Source of the DNA: Syngnathus acus | Taxonomy: Eukaryota > Chordata > Actinopteri > Syngnathiformes > Syngnathidae | Direction: 5' to 3' | Length of the DNA: 64,000 bases | Assembly: GCF_901709675.1 (NCBI RefSeq) | Contig: NC_051095.1 | Location: 17,036,456-17,100,455, forward strand | Shown: positions 38,801 through 50,100 of the stretch, piece after piece | How the letters are laid out: each line of letters starts with the position of its first letter | How positions within the stretch are numbered: the stretch's first letter is position 1 | The notes under the pieces: model-generated | Told to the model about the DNA's origin: nothing | What the model saw: the letters and a program-made list of their open reading frames with translations, nothing else | Databases searched by the model: none | Position numbers and translations under genes: made by a program

Positions 38801-41800
38801 CAGGTGCATCCAAGGTGGTCCTGACGTCGTCCAGTCACATCCAAGGCGGTCGAAACACATCCAAGGCAGTCCTGGCATCATCCAAGCGCATCCAAGGCGG
38901 TCCTGGCGTCACCCAGGCGCATCCAAGGCGCATCCAAGGCGCATCCAAGGCGCATCAAAGGCGGTCCCGGCGTCGTCCAGGCGGATCCGAGGTGCATCCA
39001 AGGCAGTCCAGGCGTCCTCCAGGCGTCCTCCAGGCGTCCTCCAGGTGCCCAAGGCGGTCCAGGCGTCATCCAGGCGCGTCCAGGCGCATCTAAAGCGGTC
39101 CCGGCTTCGTCCAGGCACATCCGATGCTGTTGCGGCATTGTCCAGGCGCATCCAAGGCAGTCCCGGCGTCATCCAGGCGCATCCAAGGCGCATCCAAGGC
39201 GCATCCAAGGCGCATCCAAGGCGCATCCAAGGCGCATCCAAGGCGCATCCAAGGCGCATCCAAGGTGGTCTCGGCATCGTGCAGGCTTATCCAAGGCGGT
39301 CCCAGCGTCGTCCAGGCGCATCCAAGGCGGTCCCGGCATCGTCCAGGCGCATCCAAAGCCCATCCAAGGCAGTCCCAGCCTCATCCAGGTTTTGTCCAGG
39401 CGCATCCAAGGCGGTCCTGGCTAGGTCCGGGCGCCTCCAAGGTGGTGCTGGCGTCGTCCAGGCACATCCAAGACGGTCCAGGCGCTGTCCGGGTGCATCC
39501 AAGGCGGTCCCGCCGTAGTCCAGGCGCATCCACGGCACATCCAAGGCGGATCCGGTGTCGTCCAGGCGCATCCATAGCGCATCCAAGAAGCATCAAAGGC
39601 GGTCTCGCCGTTGTCCAGGCGCATCCAAGGTGATCCAGGCGTCGTCCAGGCACATACAAGGCGGTCCCGGATTCGCCCAGGCGCATACTAGCCGGTCCTT
39701 GTATCGTCCAAGCCGCATCCAAGGCGGTCCCGGCGTCGTCCAGGTGCATCCAAGGCGCATCTCAGGCACATCCAATGCGCATCCAAGGCAGTCCCGGCGT
39801 CGTCTAGGCGCATCCAAGGCGCATCCAAGGCGCATTCAAGGCGGTCCTGGCGTCGAACAGGCACAACCAAGGCGGCCCCGGCGTCCAGGCGCATGCAAAG
39901 CGGTCCCGGAGTTGTCCAGGCGCATCCAAAGCGGTCCTGGCGTTGTCCAGGCGCATTCAAGCTGGTCTCGGTGTCGTCCAGGCGCATCCAAGGCAATCCC
40001 AGCAGCATCCAAAGCGCATTTAAGGTGGTCCCGGCGTCGTCCAGGCTCATCCAAGGCGGTCCCAGCTTCATCCAGGAGCATCCAATGCGAATCCAAAGCG
40101 GTCCCGGCATCGACCAGGCGCATCCAAGGCGGTCGTGGCGTCGTCCAGAAGCATACAAGGCGGTTGTGGCTTCGTCCAGGCGCATCTAAGGCGGTCCTGG
40201 CTTCGTCCAGGCACATCCAAGGCGGCCCCGGCGTCGTCCAGGCGAATCCAAGGCGATCCCGGCTTCGTCCAGGTGAATCCAAGGCGGTCCTGGCTTCGTC
40301 CAGGCGCATCCAAGGCAGTCCTGGCTTCGTCCAGGCAATCCTAGCTTTGTCCAGGCGGATTCAAGGCGGTCCTGACTTCGTCCAGGCGCATCCAATGCGA
40401 AATCCGGCATCATTCAGGCGCATCCAAGACAGTCCTGGCTTTGTCCAGGCACATCCAAGGCAGACCTGGCTTCGTCAAGGCGCATCCAAGGCAGTCCTGG
40501 CTTCGTCCAGGCGCATCCGCGGCAGTCCCGGTATCGACCAAGCACACCGGAGGCAGTCCCGGCATCATCCAGGCGCATCCGAGGAGGTCCCGGCATCGTC
40601 CAGGCAAATTCGAGGCAATCCCGGCGTTGTCCAGGCGCATCTGAGGGGGTCGCGTCATCGTCCAGGCGCATCCAAGGCAGTCCTAGCTTCGTCCAGGCGC
40701 ATCCAAGGCAGTCCTAGCTTCGTCCAGGCGCATCCAAGGCGGTCCTGGCTTCATCCAGGCGCAACCAAGGCTGTCCCGAATTTATCCAAGGCGCATCCAA
40801 GGCGCATCCAAGGCGCATCCAAGGCGCATCCAAGGCGCATCCAAGGCGTCGTCCAGGCGCAACCAAGGCAGTCCCAGCATCCAGGCGCATGCAAGGCGGT
40901 CCCGGCGTCGTCCAGGCGCATCCAAGGCGCATCCAAGGCGGTCCCCGGTGTCAACCAGGCGCATCCAAGGCGCATCCAAGGCGCATCCAAGGCGCATCCA
41001 AGGCGCATTCAAGGCGCATTCAAGGCGGTCCCCGGTGTCCAAGCGCATCCAAGGCGGTCCTGGCATCGTCTCGGCGCATCCAAGGCACATCCAAGGTGGT
41101 CCTGGAGTCATCTAGGTGCATCCAAGGCTTATCCAAGGCACATCCAAGCCAGTCCCGGCATCATCCAGGCGCATCCTAGGCAGTCCTATCGTCGTCCATG
41201 CGCAGCCAAAGCGGTCCTAGTGTTGTCCAGGCACATCCAAAGCGGTCCCAGCATCATCTAGGCGCATCCAAGGCGATCCCGGCATCGTCCAAGGCGCATT
41301 CAAGGCGGTGCCGGCGTCGTCCAGGCGCATCCAAGGCGGTCCCGGCTTCATCCATGCGCATCCACGGTGAATCCAAAGCAGTCCCGGCGTCGACCAGGCG
41401 CATCCGAGGCGATCCTGGCTTCATCCAAGTGCATCTGAGGCGGTCCAGGCTTCGTCCAGACGCATCAGAGTTGGTCCTGGCTTTGTCCAGGAACATCCAA
41501 GGCGGTCCTGGTGTTGTCCAGGCGCATCCGAGGCAGTCCCGGCATCGTCCAGGCGCATCCAAGGCGGTTCCAGCGTCGTCCAGACGCATCCGAGGCAGTC
41601 CTGGCTTCGTCCGGGCGCATCCAAGGCGGTCCTGGCTTCGTCCAGGCAGTCCTGGCTTCGTCCAGGCGCATCCAAGGCAGTCCTGGCTTTGTCCAGGTGT
41701 ATCCAAGTCGGTCCCGGCTTCATCCAGGCGCGTCCAATGCGGTCCCAGCGTCGTCCTGGCGCATCCGAGGCGGTCCAGGCGCATCAAAGGCGGTCCTGGC

Positions 41801-41860
41801 ATCGTCCAGACCCACCCAAGGCGGTCCCGGCTTCGTCCAGGCACATCCAAGGCAGTCCAT
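35848..41860. repeat. 31-bp minisatellite array 5 (largest)
   Basis: About 6.0 kb of the 31-bp unit, 2.3 kb longer than its counterpart array 3. It contains long runs of the 11-bp sub-unit (eight copies near 39176-39265; further runs near 40788-40848 and 40955-41030) and a 'gaggtgcatcc' run near 36112-36170. One + frame stays open for 568 codons (39555-41261), explained by the stop-free repeat. Confidence 0.95.
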
Positions 41861-42523
41861 GCTTGAGGTTTTTCAGCGAAAACGGGCTGAATATTGCCAA
41901 CGATCATCCCACTTTGTGAATGCTACTTCAGTCAACCAGCAAGCACCGTAAGCATCATATAAAGCAGCGTACCAAATTGCTCAGTGCAAAAAAAAAAAAA
42001 ACACACCATTGCAGAAGAGCAGATACTACCTGCAGGCGTGGATATGGTCTCCGTCATGCTGCCTCATTTTGATTAAAAAAAACAGCACAAATCGTTTTAT
42101 TTATTTTTGTTTTGTAGGTTAAAATGTTTTATCTATTGTGCTCCTGAGTTAATTTTGCTGATTACCTTGAATTGAATATTATTTATTGTTGTTTTATTTT
42201 ATATTATGTATGTTTATTATTATTTTATTGTATTTTATTCAGCATAAAATGGCAGTTGGTCAAGAATGTTTAGAGTTTAAATAATCATAATTTATTTTTT
42301 AATTTCAGGCAAAGTGATGCACATTGAATCTGTTCTTTTACAGACTAAATAACAATGTTATAATAAAGTTATTCTTTATTGTATGTTGATCTTTTTTAAT
42401 TTTTGTTTTCTTTAATCATGAAAGAAACATTAAAGTTTAATGTTAATAAGGGTACACGCGTGGGGGGCGCAAAATGTTTTCTTCTCCCTGGGGGGCCTCA
42501 CAGAAAATGATTGAGAAGCACTG
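41861..42523 (+). mobile_element. hAT transposase remnant and 3' end, copy T3
   Basis: Starts 'tgcttgaggtttttcagcga', the same protein-derived stretch as T2 (LEVFQRKRAEYCQRSSHFVN, then ATSVNQQAP, TAA, ASYKAAYQIAQC), a frameshifting A-run, then the IAEE-ILPA block. It ends GAGAAGCACTG at 42523, followed by ATCTAAGC as in T1, T2 and T4. Confidence 0.7.
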
Positions 42524-43667
42524 ATCTAAGCGCTGGCGCAGGGCAGGGAAGGGCAGGGGTGGGCAGGGCGGGGCAGGGCAGGGCAGGGGTGGGCAGTTTC
42601 AACCAGATGCAGGCACATGACATAGCCGCAAACAAAAGACTGATGCTAGTTGTGTTAGTCTGTCGATGGTGTTTTCCATAATGCGTTAGCATCAAGCTAA
42701 CCAAACTTAGCATTCATCACATTTTCTTCACATACTGTGTCAAATCTCTATTGGGTGGTTCGCAGCCACCAATATATCTGAGCCACTAAGCTTCAATCAA
42801 TTTTTAGTATACATAATATATGCCCGTGAGTATTGTTATATTTTCTGCCTACAAGTGTTGCTGCAAAGTTTGTGTTCAAATATCAGTGTTATATTGGAGT
42901 TATAACGACTGCAACATTAATCTAGAATTGTTAGCATTGTATGTTAGCATTAAGCTCAGACAAAACTAAAACATCCGGGAGATGCTAAAATACCTGTCGT
43001 ACAGTGTGACTTTTGTAAATGACAAATAATGACTTACTTCTTTGCTGTTCTCCTCAAGTATTCAGATCATAATGGCTGACGTAATTTTTGGAACTCCAAA
43101 TGAACACACATGGAACTTACAGTACACCATTGAAATGCAGGCAAATGCAACTCGTGCAGTCCCCTAAAAAAAACAAAAAAAACAATGACAATTGTTTGTT
43201 TTTTACTTTATAAAAACCCACAGTAATAGCATAATTGAAAAGAATGTAAAGAATTACAGAAAACCAGTTTGTGCATAATGATTTCATGCTTCAGTAAAAT
43301 ACAAAGAGTTGAGCCACTAAGTTTCACTCAGTTATTCGTATACATAATATATCCCGTAAGTATTGTTATATTTTCTGCCTACAAGTGTTACTGCAAAGTT
43401 TGTGTTCAAATATAGGTGTTATAATGGAGCTATAACGACTTCAACATTGATCTAGGTTAGTTAGCATTATTTAAATGTAAAAGTTAAAAGAAAAGATTTT
43501 ATGTTAGTATATATTCGTAGTTAAAACATGATCTGTAGTATTAAAGCAGAAGTATACAACAACATAATAATATGAAATTAGATTAACATTACTTCTCTAA
43601 AACGCTTAAACCCTCAAACTCGGCCACAATATGGTAATAAGAATATTCCAGCTGGTTATTAACACTT
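42524..43667. repeat. Flank module F, copy C
   Basis: Module F followed by about 180 bp ending 'cagctggttattaacacttt', then directly joined to hAT remnant T4. It is about 1.64 kb from its close relative, copy D. Confidence 0.8.
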
Positions 43668-44188
43668 TTGCAGAAGAGCTGATACTACCTACAGCCGTGG
43701 ATATGGTCTCCGTCATGCTGCTTCTTTTTGATTAAAAAAAACAGCACATATAATTTCATTTATTTTTGTTTTGTAGGTTAAAATGTTTTATACGTTGTGC
43801 TCCTGAGTTAATGTTGCTGATTACTTTGAATTGAATATTATTTATTGCTGTTATTTAATGTAATATTATGTATGTTTATTATTATTTTATTGTATTTTTT
43901 TCAGCACAAAATGGCAGTTGGTCAAGAATGTTTAGAGTTTAAATAATCATAATTTATTTTTTAATTTCAGGCAAAGTGATGCACATTGAATCTGTTCTGT
44001 TACAGACTAAAAAACAATGTTATTAATAAAGTTATTCTTTATTGTAAGTTGATCTTTTTTATTCATTTTTTAGTTTTTCTTTAATCATTCAAGAAACATT
44101 AAAGTTTAATGTTAATAAGGGTACAAGGGGGGCGCAAAATGTTTTCTTCTCCCTGGGGGGCATCACAGAAAATGATTGAGAAGCACTG
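43668..44188 (+). mobile_element. hAT 3' end remnant, copy T4
   Basis: Begins in the middle of the transposase-derived block at 'tttgcagaagagctgatact' and runs to the shared 3' end at 44188. There is no minisatellite array in front of it, unlike T1-T3. Confidence 0.65.
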
Positions 44189-45310
44189 ATCTAAGCGCAG
44201 GCGCAGGGCAGGGAAGGGCAGGGCAGGGCAGTGGTGGGTAGTTTCAACCAGATGCAGGCACATGACATAGCCGCAAACAAAAGACTAGTTGTGTCAGTCT
44301 GTCGATGGTGTTTTCCATAATGCGTTAGGATCAAGCTAACCAAACTTAGCATTCACCACATTTTCTTCACATACTGTGTCAAATCTCTATTGGGTGGTTC
44401 GCAGCCACCAATATATTTGAGCCACTAAGCTTCAATCAATTTTTAATACACATAATATATGCCCGTGAGTAATTTTATATTTTCTGCCTACAAATGTTGC
44501 TGCAAAGTTTGTGTTCAAATATCAGTGTTATATTGGAGTTATAATGACTGCAACATTAATCTAGAATTGTTAGCATTGTATGTTAGCATTAAGCTCAGAC
44601 GAAACTAAAACATCCGGAAGATGCTAAAATACCTGCCGTACAATGTGACTTTTGTAAATGAGAAATAATGACTTACTTCTTTGCTGTTCTCCTCAAGTAT
44701 TCAGATCATAATGGCTGACGTAATTTTTGGAACTCCAAATGAACACACATGGAACTTACAGTACACCATTGAAATGCAGGCAAATGCAACTCGTGCAGTC
44801 CCCTAAAAAAAAAAAAAAGAAAACAATGACAATTGTTTGTTTTTTACTTTATAAAAACCTACAGTAATAGCATAATTGAAAAGAATGTGAAGAATTACAG
44901 AAAGACATTTTGTGCATAATGATTACATCATGCTTCAGTAAAATACAAAGAGTTGAGTCACTAAGCTTCAATCAGTTATTCGTATACATAATATATCCCG
45001 TAAGTATTGTTATATTTTCTGCCTACAAGTGTTACTGCAAAGTTTGTGTTCAAATATTGGTGTTATATTGGAGTTATAACGACTTCAACATTGATCTAGG
45101 TTTGTTAGCATTAGTTAATTATAAAAGTAAAAAGAAAGGATTTAATGTTAGTATATATCCGTATTTAAAACATGATCTGTCGTATTAAAACAGAAGTATG
45201 CAACAACATAGTAATATGAAATTAGATTAACATTACTTCTCTAAAACGCTTAAACCCTCAAACTCGGCCACAACATGGCAATAATAATATTCCAGCTGGT
45301 TATCAACACT
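44189..45310. repeat. Flank module F, copy D
   Basis: Closest relative of copy C; both carry 'caaatctctattgggtggtt' and the 'aaacgcttaaaccctcaaac' segment. It is the last copy before sequence not shared with the other modules. Confidence 0.8.
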
Positions 45311-46263
45311 TTTAGGCAGTCAAAGACACCAAAATACGGTATTATGAATATCAAAAAATAAAAAAAATCGTTAAGTATGGTAGGCTAAGCTACAAGCTAA
45401 AGATACGTCGGGCTGGCCTGAATGCTAAGTTAGCGCCAAGCTGTGCCCGAACGAGAACATTTACTACAATGCTACCAATATTAGTACGACAATAGTTTAT
45501 CGTATCATTTAAAAATATTGTTTAATATTACACGCTCCATATTATTACGATATTTGATAGTAGTTAACTTACAATACATCGTTCTTACCTCGTGCGTTTC
45601 AACGCCATTTAAAATGGAGACAACCGGCATTTTAATCACACACACCTGCGCAGCACGATAGAACCAACCTAGTATTCACAGTTAAACTAGGCCACAATAG
45701 GGCAATATTAATATCGCAGCTGGTTATCAACACTTTTGGGCAGCCATAGACACGAAAATACTGTATGAATATCAACCAATTGAAAACGAAGCAACACTGG
45801 ACATCATATTTTCAAATAGACGAGATAACACATTTTTCACGAGACATACGTACCTTTCGGTTTTCCCATATTTAGGGGCAAGTCTATAAACCGTTCTAAC
45901 AGTGGACACCATTTCCATACATTTATTTGTAAAGCGGTTTCGGAAAAAAAATCGTGAAGTATGGTAGGCTAAGCTACAAGCTCGTGCTGCCCCGTATGCT
46001 AAGTTCGCGCTAAACTACGCGCGAACGAGAACATTGACTACAACACTACCTTTATTAGTACGACAATAGTTTATCCTATCATTTCATAAAGTTGTTTATT
46101 ATTACACTCTCCATATTATTACGATTGTTGGTAGTAGTTAACTCATAATATCGTATAACATCGTTCTTACCTCATACGTTTCTACGCTCTTTAAAATAGA
46201 GACACCCGGCATTTGATTACACACCTGCGCAGCACAATAGAACCAACCTAGTATTCACAGTTA
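45311..46263. repeat. Direct repeat pair of about 579-bp period
   Basis: Segment 45368-45684 recurs, diverged, at about 45950-46263: 'agtatggtaggctaagctac', 'gaacgagaacatt', 'ccatattattacgat' and 'gaaccaacctagtattcaca' appear in both. Each copy holds, on the - strand, a 14-codon ATG frame ending at a GTAAGA donor (45630-45589 and 46212-46171). Confidence 0.8.
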
Positions 46264-46458
46264 ATTACTGATTTAAATGAACTATATGAATAAAACGAAC
46301 ACAATGAAATTAAATAAAGTCGTCAAATAAAATACTAGATGAAAAAAGGCCAAAATAACTTACTTTGTCACGAATACGATGCGATGTGTTGAAGAAATGA
46401 ACCACCGCTTCCTGTCGGGCTTCCGTAGCAACTTTCCTTTTTCCTAGTGCAAGGATAT

Positions 46459-46460
46459 AT

Positions 46461-46491
<31 letters not shown>

Positions 46492-46494
46492 TTT
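46459..46494. repeat. TTTA tetranucleotide repeat
   Basis: Nine or so pure TTTA units. Confidence 0.9.
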
Positions 46495-46498
46495 TTGG

Positions 46499-46532
46499 CT
46501 CTGTGCAAGTGGTTTGTTTGCTTTGTGAATAA

Positions 46533-46611
<79 letters not shown>

Positions 46612-46645
46612 AAGCAAACATACCACTTGCACAAAGCCCAATTTG
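46499..46645. repeat. Inverted repeat around a 75-bp TA run
   Basis: The left arm reads 'gtgcaagtggtttgtttgct' + 'ttgtg'. The right arm is its reverse complement with one mismatch ('cacaaagcaaac', 'ataccacttgcac'). Between them is an uninterrupted TA run (about 46533-46607). Both strands therefore read the same peptide-like shadow frame. Could be a small palindromic transposable element or a simple cruciform. Confidence 0.85.
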
Positions 46646-47068
46646 ACCTTGTTAGCCCCAAACAAAAATTTTGAGATCTCTCAGAAATCTTGAATGCAGC
46701 TCTTGACCACAAAACAATGGTGCTTTAAGTGCAATTGTATACTCTTTAGGTAGTTTCAGTGTTGCAAAACTAGTACAGAGTACTCATTCTTAGAATTTTG
46801 GATTGTGCAACATCATGTAACATGGGCATAGATATGTGTGTGGTTGTACACGACTCATATCTACGGCATACTGTACATATGTGCATCTCTGTGCATGTGT
46901 GTTTGTATCAGTGTTTGGCCCTTTAAAAGGTTCCTGCAGGGCCGAGGGGGAAGAGAAGATAACGGGAGCAGACATTATTTGCTTCTGTCATGTCGGCTTT
47001 GCACCAGGTCCCGCACACTGTGGTCTAGTCACACATGGATGCCAAGTGGGTGTACCTGAACACATCTC

Positions 47069-47112
47069 ACGCACACACGCACACACACACACGCACACAC
47101 ACACACACACAC
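47069..47112. repeat. CA microsatellite
   Basis: CACACA with CG interruptions. Confidence 0.9.
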
Positions 47113-50100
47113 TTCCGCCACTGTGGCAGCAGAGTGACGGCTGCCAGTAACAGTTGGTACCGTCTCTGGTGCTGGCTGACTGCCACTGTGCATTACCCCC
47201 CCCTCCCCCCTCACAGCTTCCCTTCTTTCTGCATGCACATTTCCCATTAACTCAAAACCCACCAACAGTTTCACACATGTAGAGCAATATTGTACGTTTT
47301 AATCGTTGTATCCACCAGCTCAGCTTCAACCACATGACAACAAATCCTCCTCTGGTTAAATCTAATATGCCATTTTTTGTTTTTCACATTTTTAGTTTCT
47401 TTAGCACATACAAGCTGACCAAGTAAAAGTGTCAGCATCCAAAGAGGAACAAAATTAATTCCATCATCACTCAAACAGCCCAACAGCTACATGCTCTCTC
47501 TACAAAGAAAATGATCAAGCCATCATAATCATCAGGACATGGAACAGGTTTGTAAGAGTGTATCAGGTCAGCTTGTTGACCCAGCGTACCTGACCTGGCC
47601 GGTCTCCTGTAGCGACCAAGCCATTAGGCTTTGGACTAGTGTTGTTACCTTGGCGACAAAGAACTATAAGTCTGCCAATGTCATCATCACTTGGACATGG
47701 ATATGCCCTGGAGTGAACATTGTGTGCTCATATGATTTACAAGCACGTTTGCAGGACTCCAAATGTGGTGAGAGTTACTGTACAGGTTTTGGGGAGATAA
47801 AAATCATTCAAGTGGTTTTAGCTTAATGAAATAGTGATTCGCATCGACTCTGTTGAATCCTCAACAATTTATGTTTAGTGATTAAAGTGCTCGCTGACAT
47901 TTTACAGTCAACACCTTTTCATTTATGTGCCGTAGTGCTGGAGAATGTCAAAATGAGTTTCTGACAAATATGGATAAGCGGAGGTATAAGAGAGGCTCTG
48001 CTCTGCCCCGCATCCAGTCTACATGATAACAATCGGCATCCTTGATCAGGAGCACCATTGTGTCCTGTAATGCTTGTGACCTTGTGCCCCACTGTTGACC
48101 AGGTGCTTGTTCCCTTTGGACAAACCCCCACTACACTAGTCGCTTAGCAACCAGTGACCCGCTGGGAGTGTGAATGCGTTCAATTGTCGAAACACTTTCC
48201 GAAAGGAAAGGTAAGATAATATACTTCCAATTAATACTTTCACAACGAGAGGTATCACCTAATACAGTTAGTGTTCTTGAAATCATGCTAATATCATCAA
48301 CATCAAAATGTAGCTCTAACATTTGGGCTGATTTACAAATGATCAAAGATGAATATGTGTAGCAACTCCCAGTCTGATAATACTGGCACATTTAGTTGAT
48401 AAGTTAAATACTAACTGCAGACATTGGATCAACCCTGAGCAGAGATGTTGTAATCCGTCAAGAGACGATACGCTACTATAATGGCAACCCACATGAAAGC
48501 GGAGATTACGATCAGAGGTCCCCGAGCACAAGCAAATGCTCACACCACATAAAATGCACCAGAGGGAGAAGCATGTTACATGTATCACATGACCTGCAAT
48601 GAGCTGTTTCCTACTGCCTCCTGTAGCGCTCAGGCAAATATTACCTTACATTATACACCATCATGACAAATTTCTGAGATTGGTATCTGGGGGATCATTT
48701 TACTCCCAGGGGATTATAGGATGGTGATGGAATGACACTATGGCTCGAAGGCAAGAACTTGAGAGCATTTTTTTTCATACCCCTGGTGAATTAAATCAGC
48801 TGCCTGAGGGTGGGGGAAATAAACTGAAACATGGGCACATAAAAGGGAAACAGCACATTAGAGCCCAGCCAGACGTGGGGAATCGTGATTATGACATCTA
48901 TTCTGAGCACTAACATTAAAAACTCATTTATACCACATCAACCTGTACTGCAGGAATGGTCTGCAAAGCCATTAAAACCATCATTTATATTGTCTGCTTT
49001 TACTTAATGTTCGAGAGCAGAAAGCAAACATACTACTGTATACTACCTGCATCATCATACATGGATTTGCTCTGCTCTATTTTTCCCACACATCTCAGTC
49101 CTCTGAGGTCAGCTGCTCATTTGTTGTTCCAGTTGGTGCAAAGCTTCTTAGAGCAGAAAGGAGATTACATATTAACAATTGTATAAACAGAAAACACTGC
49201 TAAATCACCATGACCCACTTTGAATACATACAATCAAATAAAGGTACTTTGAAACCCAAATCTGTGTGAGAAACTGGGTTTTGATCTGGATTTTACAACC
49301 ATACACAGAATACGGTACGTTGCTGAGCATGAAATGGTCTAAAAATCTGGAGCTTAACTTCAGTTCAAATCCACGAGTACTTCTCAAACCTACTGAACAA
49401 TACTGAACACATCCATTCATGTGTTTGTCTTTTCCCATTCCTCTGGACAGATGACCCTTTGGGAGAGATGAGGGTCCGTTGAGATTGCTGCCTGAGGGAG
49501 AAACATAGAGTATAATTACAAGCCATTCCCAAGTGAAACAAACATCCCACTGCTACCATTTAAATACATACCTAAAGGCTGATCGGGCTGGGATTTTTTT
49601 TTCTTCGAGTTAAAAATCTTGTCAATTCCATGCAGATCACATTGAGAACACAAGGACACAAATATTGGTTTGTTTCTTATGTGCTTGCTCCGAGACTGAC
49701 TCAAGAGACATTTGATGTGCAATCGTGCAAATGTGTGCAAAGATCAGGGAAAAAATATCAGACTATAAAGAGCACAGTGTGAAATGTGCTGAGGGCCGAA
49801 TCGAGAAAATATTGAGATTTACTTGTGTGTTAATGCTGCCACCCAGTGTAGGCCATCGGCTATATCTTCAAAAGTGCCTAGAAAATGACTTGCTCCAACG
49901 TAAGTAAATATATAAATACATATGTCACCATAGACATTAGAATTTCTCTCTCTCGCACTCTTTTGTGTGTGCGCATGTGTGTGTGTGCGTGCGTGCGTGT
50001 CCGTCCGTCCTTCTGTCGAAAACATGTAAAACACAAACTGCCTTTCATAAAAATGTATACATAATAAAATGTATTTTGCCCCCAGGAATTTTCTTGTGTA

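Larger units (their letters stand above)
21480..42523. repeat. Tandem segmental duplication, unit about 9.9 kb
   Basis: Unit A (about 21480-30568: flank, array 2, LINE, array 3, hAT end) and unit B (about 31413-42523: flank, array 4, LINE, array 5, hAT end) have the same order and orientation. The offset is constant at 9,933 bp from the array-2 flank into the LINE, then falls to about 9,905 and 9,666 because of deletions in unit B. The 237-codon frames at 22403-23116 and 32336-33049 differ at two residues. Confidence 0.93.

Noticed and set aside
39555-41261. 568-codon open frame, and dozens like it of 60-370 codons on both strands in 18.8-41.9 kb
   Set aside because: They are consequences of a stop-free 31-bp repeat and overlap each other in all frames. 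No start context, splice pattern or known domain supports a gene.
46447-46712. Open frames of Tyr-Ile repeats on both strands
   Set aside because: Translation of a TA run.
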